This document shows positions 1 through 5,938 of a stretch of DNA of 5,938 bases, in pieces. Below the pieces are notes generated by a model. The model worked only from the letters and a program-made list of their open reading frames with translations, was not told where the DNA came from and did no database searches. The stretch spans positions 1-5,938 of the forward strand of contig CALHIC010000248.1 of assembly GCA_938030845.1 (NCBI GenBank), in the 5' to 3' direction. This DNA comes from an uncultured Oribacterium sp. (lineage in GTDB: Bacteria; Bacillota; Clostridia; Lachnospirales; Lachnospiraceae). The position numbers and the translations under genes were made by a program. How positions within the stretch are numbered: position 1 is the first letter of the stretch; each line of letters starts with the position of its first letter.

Positions 1-1014
1 GAAATCGCACATATCTCGCATTTCCTCGTGTTCTTCATCATAAAACGCTACCTTCTTGGTTTTAGGATTCCACACAATGCATATATGGTCATAATCCCCT
101 GTAGCCTTTGACAGACGAAGGAACTTAGCTCTGCCCTTTTTCATAGCTACTGTATCTGTTAAAGAGAAAAATTCAATCCACTTAAAATCGCAGTCTTTAA
201 GTTCAAAATGCAGTTCTTTACCTTGAAGATAATCCATAACTGCCTTAGACAACTTAAATGGCTTTAATTCATCAAACTTATTATGCAGACTGTGATAGCT
301 ATCAGGCTCTAACTCCTTAAAATATGCGGCCATTTCCTCATCGCCTTTTTCAACCGCTATGCTGTAAGGACGCATTCCATCTTTTTCCGTAATAGTCACA
401 TCTGCACCATTTTCTACAAGATATCTGCACATTTTAAGGTCCACATATCTTGCAGCCACACAAAGCGGAGTAGGCTTAAACGGATAGACTGAGTCAGCTG
501 CATTGTAGTTAATATCAACTCCGTTTTTAATGAAAAAATCAAGCACCTCATAATTCCCATCATCTACAGCACTTCTAAATGCCTCTCCACCGTACTTTTC
601 CACACTGTGGCCAAGCTCGTGAATAAGAGGAAGATTCTCATATTTATGTCCATATAAAGCCTGACTAAAGGCCTCTGACTTTACACCATTTACAACATTT
701 ACCTTCGCACCCTTTTCAACAAGATATCTGATAACCTCTTCATCGCAATACCTTACTGCAAGCAGGAATGACGGATTCTTTTTTACATTCAGATTCACAC
801 CCTTTTCCACCAGCCATTTTACAGAGTCAAAATTTTCCATAATAAGGGCAAGGTCTAAAGGGGAGAGTCTTGTATATTTACCGAGTTTTATATCCTCTTC
901 TATATCGAAGCCCTCAGATAAATGCTTATCTAAAGCCAATGTATCTCCGTTTATAATATCACTTACAATCCCGGGAACAGATTCAAAATCTCCTATGTCT
1001 TTTATTGTAATCAT
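1..1014 (-). CDS. Ankyrin-repeat protein with SUKH-like C-terminal region (partial, runs off left edge)
   Basis: Reading the minus strand from an ATG at 1014 gives 338 codons without a stop up to the window edge, so the 3' end is missing. The start is preceded by AGGAGA at 1021-1026 with normal spacing. Degenerate ankyrin repeats cover about residues 48-235; the clearest are at 48-77 (SPLDLALIMENFDSVKWLVE), 82-107 (RYLVEKGAKVNV) and 181-208 (TPLCVAARY, then RYLVENGADV). From about residue 265 the character changes: WIEFFSL, FLRLSKATGDYDHICIVWNP and VAFYDEEHEE resemble the second half of SMI1/KNR4 (SUKH) domains, where a hydrophobic strand is followed by an acidic 'D-E-H' turn. Ankyrin repeats bind proteins, and in bacteria both ankyrin and SUKH proteins often act as immunity proteins against polymorphic toxins; that role here is inference. 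It follows the upstream ankyrin gene by 19 bases, so co-transcription is likely. No signal peptide or membrane segment is seen, so it is presumably cytoplasmic. The ankyrin call is firm; the C-terminal assignment is tentative. Confidence 0.85.
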   Translation of the reverse strand, partial: MITIKDIGDFESVPGIVSDIINGDTLALDKHLSEGFDIEEDIKLGKYTRLSPLDLALIMENFDSVKWLVEKGVNLNVKKNPSFLLAVRYCDEEVIRYLVEKGAKVNVVNGVKSEAFSQALYGHKYENLPLIHELGHSVEKYGGEAFRSAVDDGNYEVLDFFIKNGVDINYNAADSVYPFKPTPLCVAARYVDLKMCRYLVENGADVTITEKDGMRPYSIAVEKGDEEMAAYFKELEPDSYHSLHNKFDELKPFKLSKAVMDYLQGKELHFELKDCDFKWIEFFSLTDTVAMKKGRAKFLRLSKATGDYDHICIVWNPKTKKVAFYDEEHEEMRDMCDF

Positions 1015-1033
1015 CTGCAATCTCCTGTGATTA

Positions 1034-2098
1034 TTATCTGTTATAATTTATTTCGCCTAGCGGAATTGGGTTAGGGTTTAAGATTACCCAACTAACTGCA
1101 AGCTCGCATAATCTTGTAATTACACCATCCTCAGCCAAACCTTTTCCATCTATCTTTGAAATAAGCACCTTACTCTCTTCTATCTCCTTCTCTGACAGCG
1201 CATTTCCTTCTGCAAAATGAACCGGCAGCGAATTTAGCATATTTCTATAACTCCTATCCCAGTTTATTCCACCGTTTCTGTTAATTTCATCGTCCACCCT
1301 GCCTGTTATGCGGATAACCTCTCCCTGCACCGTTTTTGCTGCTCCTGTCGATGGAATTAGTAAATCCCAAAGCTCATTATACTGCTCTTTCCAAGTGCTC
1401 CCCTTTACAAGAATAGGAGAAACGCCGTCATGTATTATTCTTTTTGCCACAGGCTTTGCACCAAAGATATTGTAGAGCTTTGACAGGGCTGTATCTACCT
1501 CTTCACAGGAAGCTTCACTAAAGTTATCCCTGTGGAATTCAAAATCCTTACCGATTATTTCTACTTTTTCTGCCATCTCAGGCGTAATTTCTACACCTGC
1601 CTTTATTAACATTTCTGCAATTTGGGCCAAAGGCACTACCCTTATTCCTCCGCACGCTGTAAGAGCAGCTAGTAGCGGAGTTTCGCCTCTTTCATTTTTA
1701 GCATTGACATCTGCACCCTTTTCAATCAAAAAGTGTACTGTGTTAGGGCGGAAATACTCTGCTGCCACATGAAGCGGCGTATTTCCATATCTATTTGACT
1801 TTTGTATATCTCCTCCCAGCTCATAAAGCAGTTTTACTGTATCCATGCCAAAGGTTGCCTGATTATACAAAGGTGTGCAGCCATAATAGTCAGGTATATT
1901 TACATCAAGGCCCTGCTTAACGAGCCAGATAACAAGCTCGTCAGGTACACCCTTGTAATGAAGTGCAGTGTGCAAACCGAATTTTCCATCATAGGCAGTA
2001 AGCTCACATTTATCATAGACAGCTTTAAGTGCTTCAATATCTCCCACTTTAAGCAATTCATCAAAGTCTTTTGGCAGGGTAACTCTTTTCTTAGCCAT
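1034..2098 (-). CDS. Ankyrin-repeat protein with a distinct C-terminal module
   Basis: This complete 354-residue protein starts at an ATG preceded by a strong AGGAGAA Shine-Dalgarno sequence and ends in TAA. Four ankyrin repeats span about residues 37-170. The best are 72-99 (YGCTPLYNQATFGMDTVKLL) and 104-133 (YGNTPLHVAAEYFRPNTVHF, then LIEKGADVNAKNERGETPL), both close to the canonical G-x-TPLH-x-A-A and GADVNAKN consensus. After a linker comes a compact C-terminal module at about 235-290 with WKEQYNELWDLLIPS, TVQGEVIRITGR and RNGGINWDRSY. It reads as a conserved globular domain rather than more repeats, and I cannot assign it a biochemical activity. There is no signal peptide or transmembrane segment. 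The gene sits 21 bases after a small hypothetical ORF and 19 bases before a second ankyrin gene with a different C-terminus, which suggests one transcript. A protein-binding, possibly toxin-neutralising role would fit the tandem arrangement but is inference. Confidence 0.92.
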   Translation of the reverse strand: MAKKRVTLPKDFDELLKVGDIEALKAVYDKCELTAYDGKFGLHTALHYKGVPDELVIWLVKQGLDVNIPDYYGCTPLYNQATFGMDTVKLLYELGGDIQKSNRYGNTPLHVAAEYFRPNTVHFLIEKGADVNAKNERGETPLLAALTACGGIRVVPLAQIAEMLIKAGVEITPEMAEKVEIIGKDFEFHRDNFSEASCEEVDTALSKLYNIFGAKPVAKRIIHDGVSPILVKGSTWKEQYNELWDLLIPSTGAAKTVQGEVIRITGRVDDEINRNGGINWDRSYRNMLNSLPVHFAEGNALSEKEIEESKVLISKIDGKGLAEDGVITRLCELAVSWVILNPNPIPLGEINYNR

Positions 2099-2119
2099 TA
2101 TTCTTCTCCTTAGTTTTAT

Positions 2120-2386
2120 TTAAATAATTTGTAATACATCCTTTATATCCTTTATCAGGTATAATTTATAATATACATTTCTTAGCATAAAACATCGATT
2201 TCTACTTACAAAATTATTCCTGCTCGTTATAGGATCCCAAGTACCCCTCTCTACAGTTTCTGCGAGCATATAATAAGCGTCTAAAAATATAAGATTTCTC
2301 CCATACATCCAAAATGGAAGATTAACATTAAGCAGTGGCAATTTTGCAGAGAAAATTTCATCTCCAACTTTATTTTGGCCTTCCAT
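2120..2386 (-). CDS. Small hypothetical protein, possibly the remnant of a frameshifted gene
   Basis: This 88-residue ORF has no family I recognise. It is rich in aromatic residues (LPFWMYGRNLIFLDAYYML, then CFMLRNVYYKLYLIKD), with a positively charged C-terminus and no clear signal peptide. The ATG at 2386 has no good Shine-Dalgarno sequence, only a distant GGAACTGAG. The same frame stays open for another 18 codons back to a TAA at 2441-2443, and those codons read protein-like (YEEVDYSGLVCGTEFYI). An ATG at 2432-2434, nine bases after the methyltransferase stop, lies in a different frame and closes at a TAG eight codons on; one extra base after it would give a start of MKEVDYSGLVCGTEFYI. The stretch GTEFYIMEGQNKVGDEIF faintly recalls the 'G-x-x-F-x-I-x-EG-x-x-x-VG' turn of EF-Tu-like beta barrels, which is too weak to name it. 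The DNA is notably AT-rich (12 of 60 bases are G or C at 2161-2220). It could be an expressed small accessory protein or a decaying gene. Confidence 0.5.
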   Translation of the reverse strand: MEGQNKVGDEIFSAKLPLLNVNLPFWMYGRNLIFLDAYYMLAETVERGTWDPITSRNNFVSRNRCFMLRNVYYKLYLIKDIKDVLQII

Positions 2387-2443
2387 TATATAAAACTCAG
2401 TTCCGCAGACTAATCCGGAATAATCAACCTCTTCATAAATTTA

Positions 2444-3205
2444 TTATTTCTTTTTAGCCACAAAATAATATCTATGAATTTTCCCCTTAATTACACCTTC
2501 TTTATCAAGAATTTCCTGTGCTTTAAAAAGCTTATCCTGATATTTCTCCACTTCAAAACCCGGAAATTCCCAATCAATAATTCTGGCAAACCAAACCAGT
2601 GCACCTACATCATAAAACTCTATCGGTCTGTAGACTTCATCTGCTTCCACAATGTCAAATCCGTTATCAGTAAATTTCTGTCTTGCAATACTTAAATATG
2701 CTTCCGGAAATGGAATTTCAACATCACCTATCAAAAGTTCTACAAGTTCTCTGTCATTTTCTGCACCGACTTGTTGCGTAAGAAATACTCCTCCGCTTTT
2801 AAGAGTTCTTTTAATTTCGTTTATGTTATATTGACCATGCCTGTTAGTAATAATGTCAAAGTAGTTATCTTCAAAAGGAAGAATATCTCCTCCGTCACAT
2901 GCTTTAAAATCTATTCCTAAAGGAAGAAGTCTGTCCTCACATATTTTGATGTTTGGTTCATACCCTTCAATCGCAGCAGTATATTTAGCGTTTGCCATAA
3001 AAGACAAAAGAAATTCGCCACCTCCTGTTTCCATGTCCAATAAATAATCTGTATCATTCAAATAGGATTTTATAATGTTTTCAAAATCCCATGGAAGATC
3101 ATCCTCTTCTTTATATCTTCCTCTAATATGTGAGAAATCCCAACCTTTAATATGCGCTATTTCCTGCTCAAGTAACCATTGATTTATAAGTGCTTGTTTT
3201 TCCAT
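2444..3205 (-). CDS. Class I SAM-dependent methyltransferase
   Basis: This 253-residue protein has a Rossmann-fold methyltransferase core. Motif I is YLLDMETGGGEFLLSF (residues 54-69), with Glu in place of the first glycine of the usual D-x-G-x-G-x-G. The acidic residue after strand 2 is in AAIEGYEPNIKICEDRL (77-93), the motif II region is KACDGGDILPFEDNYFDIIT (101-120), and strand 5 follows in IKRTLKSGGVFLTQQVGAEN (131-150). The C-terminal third (YDVGALVWFARIIDWEFPGF) is typical of a Firmicutes family of small-molecule methyltransferases of unknown substrate. The longest reading frame begins at 3340, but that would overlap yaaA by about 90 bases and add a basic non-homologous leader. The ATG at 3205, with AGGAG four bases upstream, is the better start. 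It begins 43 bases after the yaaA stop. The DNA is much more AT-rich than yaaA, so it looks like the first gene of the accessory segment. The substrate cannot be deduced. Confidence 0.88.
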   Translation of the reverse strand: MEKQALINQWLLEQEIAHIKGWDFSHIRGRYKEEDDLPWDFENIIKSYLNDTDYLLDMETGGGEFLLSFMANAKYTAAIEGYEPNIKICEDRLLPLGIDFKACDGGDILPFEDNYFDIITNRHGQYNINEIKRTLKSGGVFLTQQVGAENDRELVELLIGDVEIPFPEAYLSIARQKFTDNGFDIVEADEVYRPIEFYDVGALVWFARIIDWEFPGFEVEKYQDKLFKAQEILDKEGVIKGKIHRYYFVAKKK

Positions 3206-3208
3206 TTT

Positions 3209-3214
3209 TCTCCT
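3209..3214 (-). promoter_or_regulatory. Ribosome binding site that fixes the methyltransferase start
   Basis: AGGAGA on the minus strand lies just upstream of the ATG at 3205. It supports a 253-residue methyltransferase instead of the 298-residue frame that opens inside yaaA. Confidence 0.75.
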
Positions 3215-3248
3215 TTTTGCTTTTCTATTTATGTCAATTTCTATTTCT

Positions 3249-4157
3249 TTATTTTCGAAGGAAAATATATTGATCTTCCGTGGAAAGTTTATCCTCAAAG
3301 TTAAAATCCAGCCCCTTAAAGCCCTTGATTTCTTCTGCATTTTCTATCTTATTTTCTGCCAAATAGCGCACCATTTCTCCTCTTGCCATCTTGGCATAGA
3401 CGCCCTTTTGCACAAGCTTTTCTCCTGACTTCTCATAAAAACCGCAGCTAATGTAGTGAATGGGAAATGATAATTCTTTCAGCTCATCTTTCCACATGAT
3501 TTTTTTCCTCAGGATTCTATCCTTGGGAAGATATTTCTCTATACATTTGGCATATTCTTTTGAGGCAAGATTAAGAATTAGCATTGGATTTTTGTTTTCC
3601 AAGGACTTTTCTCCCTCTTTTTGCAAACGCTCTTCCAGCTCCTCCAAAAGCAATGCTTCCCAGATATCTTTTCCCCAGAATTCATACAAATTTTTACACA
3701 TTCCGATTTTTGCCTTTGCCTGCATTTCCAATCTATAGGGTACCACACCGTCCAAGGGCTTTACCACGCCATAAAAGCCGGAAAGAATCCGAAGATGACT
3801 CTGTAAATACACAAGTTGAGAGGCCTCCATAACAGAGGGAGCCATATACTGATACTGAATCCCTTCATAAGACAAAATCGCCGGACTGCAATTCCTTTTC
3901 AAGTCCATTTTCTCTATCCGTTCACTATTTTCCCTGACCAAGTCCTCATTACAAGCCCAAAGCTCCTTTAACTCTGAAAAAGACAGAGATTTTAAATATT
4001 GTAAAAGCTGTTCCGTCTTCCCCGACAGATTCAATCCGCCTTCCAAAAATGTACTATTCTCCTCTACTCCCGACTCCACAAAAAGAGGATAGCCCTGATG
4101 GGGGATATCCAATTCTGATGTTTTCATTTTTTTCGCAGGAGAAATTATAATTTTCAT
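3249..4157 (-). CDS. yaaA: Peroxide stress protein YaaA (UPF0246 family)
   Basis: This 302-residue protein opens with the family signature MKIIISPAKKMK. It also shows ILSYEGIQYQYM (94-105), the hallmark ILSGFYGVVKPLDGVVPYRL (124-143), YEFWGKDIWE (158-167), LNLASKEY (195-202), YAKMARGEMVRYL (254-266) and the end motif LSTEDQYIFLRK. E. coli YaaA is induced by OxyR during hydrogen peroxide stress and limits DNA and protein damage by lowering free intracellular iron; the family has DNA-binding ability, and it acts in the cytoplasm. I chose the ATG at 4157 because the signature begins there and GGAAAGGA precedes it, although the frame opens 22 codons earlier. At 302 residues it is longer than the roughly 250-260 usual for the family; the extra length appears to be a charged stretch near 170-190 and longer loops. 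It lies 116 bases after sfsA and 43 before the methyltransferase. The identification is secure. Confidence 0.96.
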   Translation of the reverse strand: MKIIISPAKKMKTSELDIPHQGYPLFVESGVEENSTFLEGGLNLSGKTEQLLQYLKSLSFSELKELWACNEDLVRENSERIEKMDLKRNCSPAILSYEGIQYQYMAPSVMEASQLVYLQSHLRILSGFYGVVKPLDGVVPYRLEMQAKAKIGMCKNLYEFWGKDIWEALLLEELEERLQKEGEKSLENKNPMLILNLASKEYAKCIEKYLPKDRILRKKIMWKDELKELSFPIHYISCGFYEKSGEKLVQKGVYAKMARGEMVRYLAENKIENAEEIKGFKGLDFNFEDKLSTEDQYIFLRK

Positions 4158-4162
4158 AAAAT

Positions 4163-4171
4163 TCCTTTCCT
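4163..4171 (-). promoter_or_regulatory. Ribosome binding site that fixes the yaaA start
   Basis: AGGAAAGGA on the minus strand ends five bases before the ATG at 4157. It supports starting yaaA at the conserved MKIIISPAKK sequence rather than at 4223. Confidence 0.65.
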
Positions 4172-4273
4172 CAAAAGATGCTGACGATTCCAAAAAAACA
4201 AGCCAAAGTTTCCTAATGACCAAGCTTAGGATTCCTTGATAAAGAACGCTTCATTTTCAAAACAAGCGGGAAG

Positions 4274-5044
4274 CTAGGAAGTAATCCACATGCCTTCCTT
4301 TGTCACGGTGCAAGGCAGAAATAGTACTTTTACCCCGGCTTGTTTCGCCTCTTCCAAAGCCTCTCCAAAGGCCTCATGGGTCTCCACATTCGGATATACC
4401 ACGGAAACCTTGGGCATGGCAATCACAAAGGCCAAAATAGCGATATAGCCCTCCTGTATAGCCTTCGTAAGTTCCCTTAAATGCTTTACTCCACGTTCTG
4501 TAGGTGCATCCGGGAAATAACCGATGCCGTCCCTTTCCAAGGTACATCCCTTTACTTCTAAGAGATATTTACGGATATTCCCTGATACATTGAGAAGCTC
4601 CTGACTCTGCATTCTTATATTCTCAGCCTGCTGCTCCTTTCCATTTCTTTCTTCCCTTTCCCCATATTCCCAAAAGGCTTCCGGAAGCTCCATAGCCCGT
4701 TCCATATAAAAATCCACTCTGGAATCACGAAAAACGTACTCCGGCTTCAACTTTTCAAAGGAAAAAGCTCTGAGCCACTCCAAAACCACTTGATTCGGAG
4801 CCTGACTGTCAATATTCACCAGTCCCAAACCGGCCTTTTCCACCGCCACCAAATCATAGGCAGTTTTCCGATTGGGATTTCCGCTTTTCTCCAAATACAC
4901 CTTCACACCGGGCAGTAAGAGCTCCTTACAGCGACCGGTATTTTTCACATGTACCGTTTCCACCTTCCCCTCTATTTCCACATGGGCAATAAAGCGGTTC
5001 GGACGATCCAGAAATTTTCCTTCCACAATATTTTGATACTGCAT
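4274..5044 (-). CDS. sfsA: DNA/RNA nuclease SfsA
   Basis: This 256-residue protein carries the SfsA family layout. An N-terminal OB-like domain has FLDRPNRFIAHVEIEGKVET (11-30) and VHVKNTGRCKELLLPGVKVY (31-50). It is followed by a PD-(D/E)XK-type nuclease core with SRVDFYME (108-115), LLEVKGCTLERDGIGYFPDA (161-180) and TERGVKHLREL (182-192). The Asp of SRVDF and the Glu and Lys of EVKGCTL fit the metal-binding catalytic set. SfsA was first described in E. coli as a factor stimulating maltose metabolism genes and is now annotated as a DNA/RNA nuclease; its physiological role is unclear. The ATG at 5044 is preceded by AGAGGAA at good spacing. A polar stretch of about 40 residues (115-157, rich in E, R, Q and N) separates SRVDF from EVKGC, longer than I expect for the family, and explains the slightly large size. 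It follows the ZIP gene by 94 bases. Confidence 0.95.
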   Translation of the reverse strand: MQYQNIVEGKFLDRPNRFIAHVEIEGKVETVHVKNTGRCKELLLPGVKVYLEKSGNPNRKTAYDLVAVEKAGLGLVNIDSQAPNQVVLEWLRAFSFEKLKPEYVFRDSRVDFYMERAMELPEAFWEYGEREERNGKEQQAENIRMQSQELLNVSGNIRKYLLEVKGCTLERDGIGYFPDAPTERGVKHLRELTKAIQEGYIAILAFVIAMPKVSVVYPNVETHEAFGEALEEAKQAGVKVLFLPCTVTKEGMWITS

Positions 5045-5138
5045 AGTTCCTCTTTGTTCTCAATCAAGCATTTACAATACTTTTCTTCTTGCGTAACTGC
5101 ACAAAACGACCTATCCCTTTTAAATCTTTTCAAGCACT

Positions 5139-5921
5139 CTAGGACAAAGCCACATCCAAGGCCATCATTACTGTAAAGCCCAGGGCAAAAAGCAGAACCC
5201 CTATATTGCTGTGCTCTCCCTCCGACATTTCCGGAATCAACTCTTCCACCACCACATACAGCATAGCTCCAGCCGCGAAGGACAAGAAGATAGGCATATA
5301 GGGCGCAAAAATCGGCGCAAAGAAAATCATCAGTAGGGCTCCAAGGGGTTCTACCGCGCCGGATAATACACCGTTAAAGAAGGCTTTTCCCTTGCTTTGC
5401 CCCTTGCTATGAAGAGGTAGCGAAATAATTGCCCCCTCCGGGAAGTTCTGTAAAGCAATTCCCAAGGATAAGGCTAAAGCCGCTCCTGCGGTAATCTTCA
5501 CATCCCCGGTTAAAAATCCTGCAAAAACCACGCCTACCGCCATACCTTCCGGGATATTATGAAGGGTCACCGCAAGGAGCATCATCGTAGTCCTTTGAAA
5601 AGAACTGGGCATTCCTTCAGCTTGATCTGTATTCTGATGCAAGTGGGGAATGATCTTATCCAATGCCAATAAAAACAAGGTTCCCAGCCAAAATCCCACA
5701 AAGGCAGGAAGAAAGGCTAGCTTTCCCAAATGAGCACTATCTTCCATTGCAGGTATCAGCAAGCTCCAAATGGAAGCCGCCACCATGACTCCCGCCGCAA
5801 AACCGGTTAAGCCCTTCTGCACATTGGGATGAAAATCCCGTTTCATGATAAAAACACAGGCCGCTCCCAAACTCGTTCCGATAAAGGGAATCAAAATCCC
5901 CCAAAGTACTACACTATTCAT
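5139..5921 (-). CDS. ZIP family divalent metal transporter
   Basis: This 260-residue integral membrane protein has about eight predicted hydrophobic helices. The ZIP signature pair is plain: TLHNIPEGMAVG (119-130) in TM4 and GIALQNFPEGAIISLPL (154-170) in TM5, whose His, Asn and Glu residues form the binuclear metal site. TM3 is followed by a histidine-bearing loop (KIIPHLHQN, 89-97), and AGAMLYVVVEELIPE (217-231) lies near the C-terminal helices. GFAAGVMVAASIWSLLIPAM (40-59) is the typical TM2. ZIP proteins such as ZupT bring zinc, iron, manganese or related divalent ions into the cytoplasm; the specific metal cannot be read from the sequence. The start at 5921 is supported by AGGAG six bases upstream. 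The promoter would lie beyond the right window edge. It is the first of a co-oriented series with sfsA and yaaA. The family is certain; equating it with E. coli zupT is not. Confidence 0.95.
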   Translation of the reverse strand: MNSVVLWGILIPFIGTSLGAACVFIMKRDFHPNVQKGLTGFAAGVMVAASIWSLLIPAMEDSAHLGKLAFLPAFVGFWLGTLFLLALDKIIPHLHQNTDQAEGMPSSFQRTTMMLLAVTLHNIPEGMAVGVVFAGFLTGDVKITAGAALALSLGIALQNFPEGAIISLPLHSKGQSKGKAFFNGVLSGAVEPLGALLMIFFAPIFAPYMPIFLSFAAGAMLYVVVEELIPEMSEGEHSNIGVLLFALGFTVMMALDVALS

Positions 5922-5938
5922 AAAAACTCCTTATCTAC

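Noticed and set aside
1802..2113. 103-codon plus-strand ORF opposite the ankyrin gene
   Set aside because: It is antisense to a well-supported ankyrin protein, has a low-complexity translation and no recognisable domain.
3232..3237. Perfect TTGACA on the minus strand upstream of the methyltransferase
   Set aside because: At 16-18 base spacing the downstream sequence falls on the AGGAG site, with no TATAAT-like box.
3206..3340. N-terminal extension of the methyltransferase frame to 3340
   Set aside because: It overlaps the conserved end of yaaA, has a basic non-family leader, and the ATG at 3205 has its own AGGAG.
3460..3832. Several overlapping plus-strand ORFs within yaaA
   Set aside because: They are antisense to strong YaaA motifs, overlap one another in different frames and lack ribosome binding sites or domains.
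4158..4223. N-terminal extension of the yaaA frame to 4223
   Set aside because: YaaA proteins begin at MKIIISPAKK, and a ribosome binding site sits directly before that ATG.
4211..4231. Inverted repeat TCCTAA/TTAGGA between sfsA and yaaA, as a terminator
   Set aside because: The stem is only six AT-containing pairs with a nine-base loop, and the T run (4192-4198) lies well beyond the stem on the minus strand.
5045..5138. Promoter or small hairpin between the ZIP gene and sfsA
   Set aside because: TTGTGC and TATTGT are weak matches with poor spacing, and TTGTG/CGCAA is a five-pair stem with a wobble and no T tract.

Overview
The window looks like a piece of a low-to-mid GC Firmicutes chromosome, most likely Clostridia and perhaps Lachnospiraceae-like. 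This rests on strong AGGAG-type ribosome binding sites, AT-leaning codon use and the protein families present; no rRNA or other firm taxonomic marker is in the window. Every gene I can support lies on the minus strand, so transcription runs from the right edge to the left edge. In that order the genes are: ZIP-family metal transporter, SfsA, YaaA, a class I SAM-dependent methyltransferase, a small unrecognised and possibly broken ORF, an ankyrin-repeat protein, and a second ankyrin-repeat protein that runs off the left edge.

The right part (about 3250-5938) holds three widely conserved housekeeping-type genes: zip, sfsA and yaaA. Sampled 60-base lines there are about 50% G+C (30/60 at 5161-5220, 31/60 at 4321-4380, 30/60 at 3721-3780). 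The genes are separated by gaps of 94 and 116 bases with no convincing promoter or terminator in them. YaaA (peroxide and iron homeostasis) and a ZIP transporter (divalent metal uptake) could share a metal or oxidative-stress theme, but that is inference.

The left part (1 to about 3240) is more AT-rich (17/60 at 3061-3120, 12/60 at 2161-2220, 21/60 at 121-180, though 27/60 at 1741-1800) and looks like accessory DNA attached downstream of yaaA. It carries the methyltransferase, an 88-residue ORF whose upstream in-frame codons suggest a lost start, and two tandem ankyrin-repeat genes with different C-terminal modules. The small ORF and the two ankyrin genes are tightly spaced (21 and 19 bases), and the ankyrin genes have strong Shine-Dalgarno sequences, so they are probably co-transcribed. 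Tandem ankyrin genes with variable C-termini, one of them resembling the SUKH (SMI1/KNR4) fold, are typical of immunity arrays of polymorphic toxin systems. No toxin gene is visible here, so that role stays a hypothesis.

No tRNA, rRNA, CRISPR array, insertion sequence or riboswitch was recognised. No gene-free stretch exceeds 300 bases.
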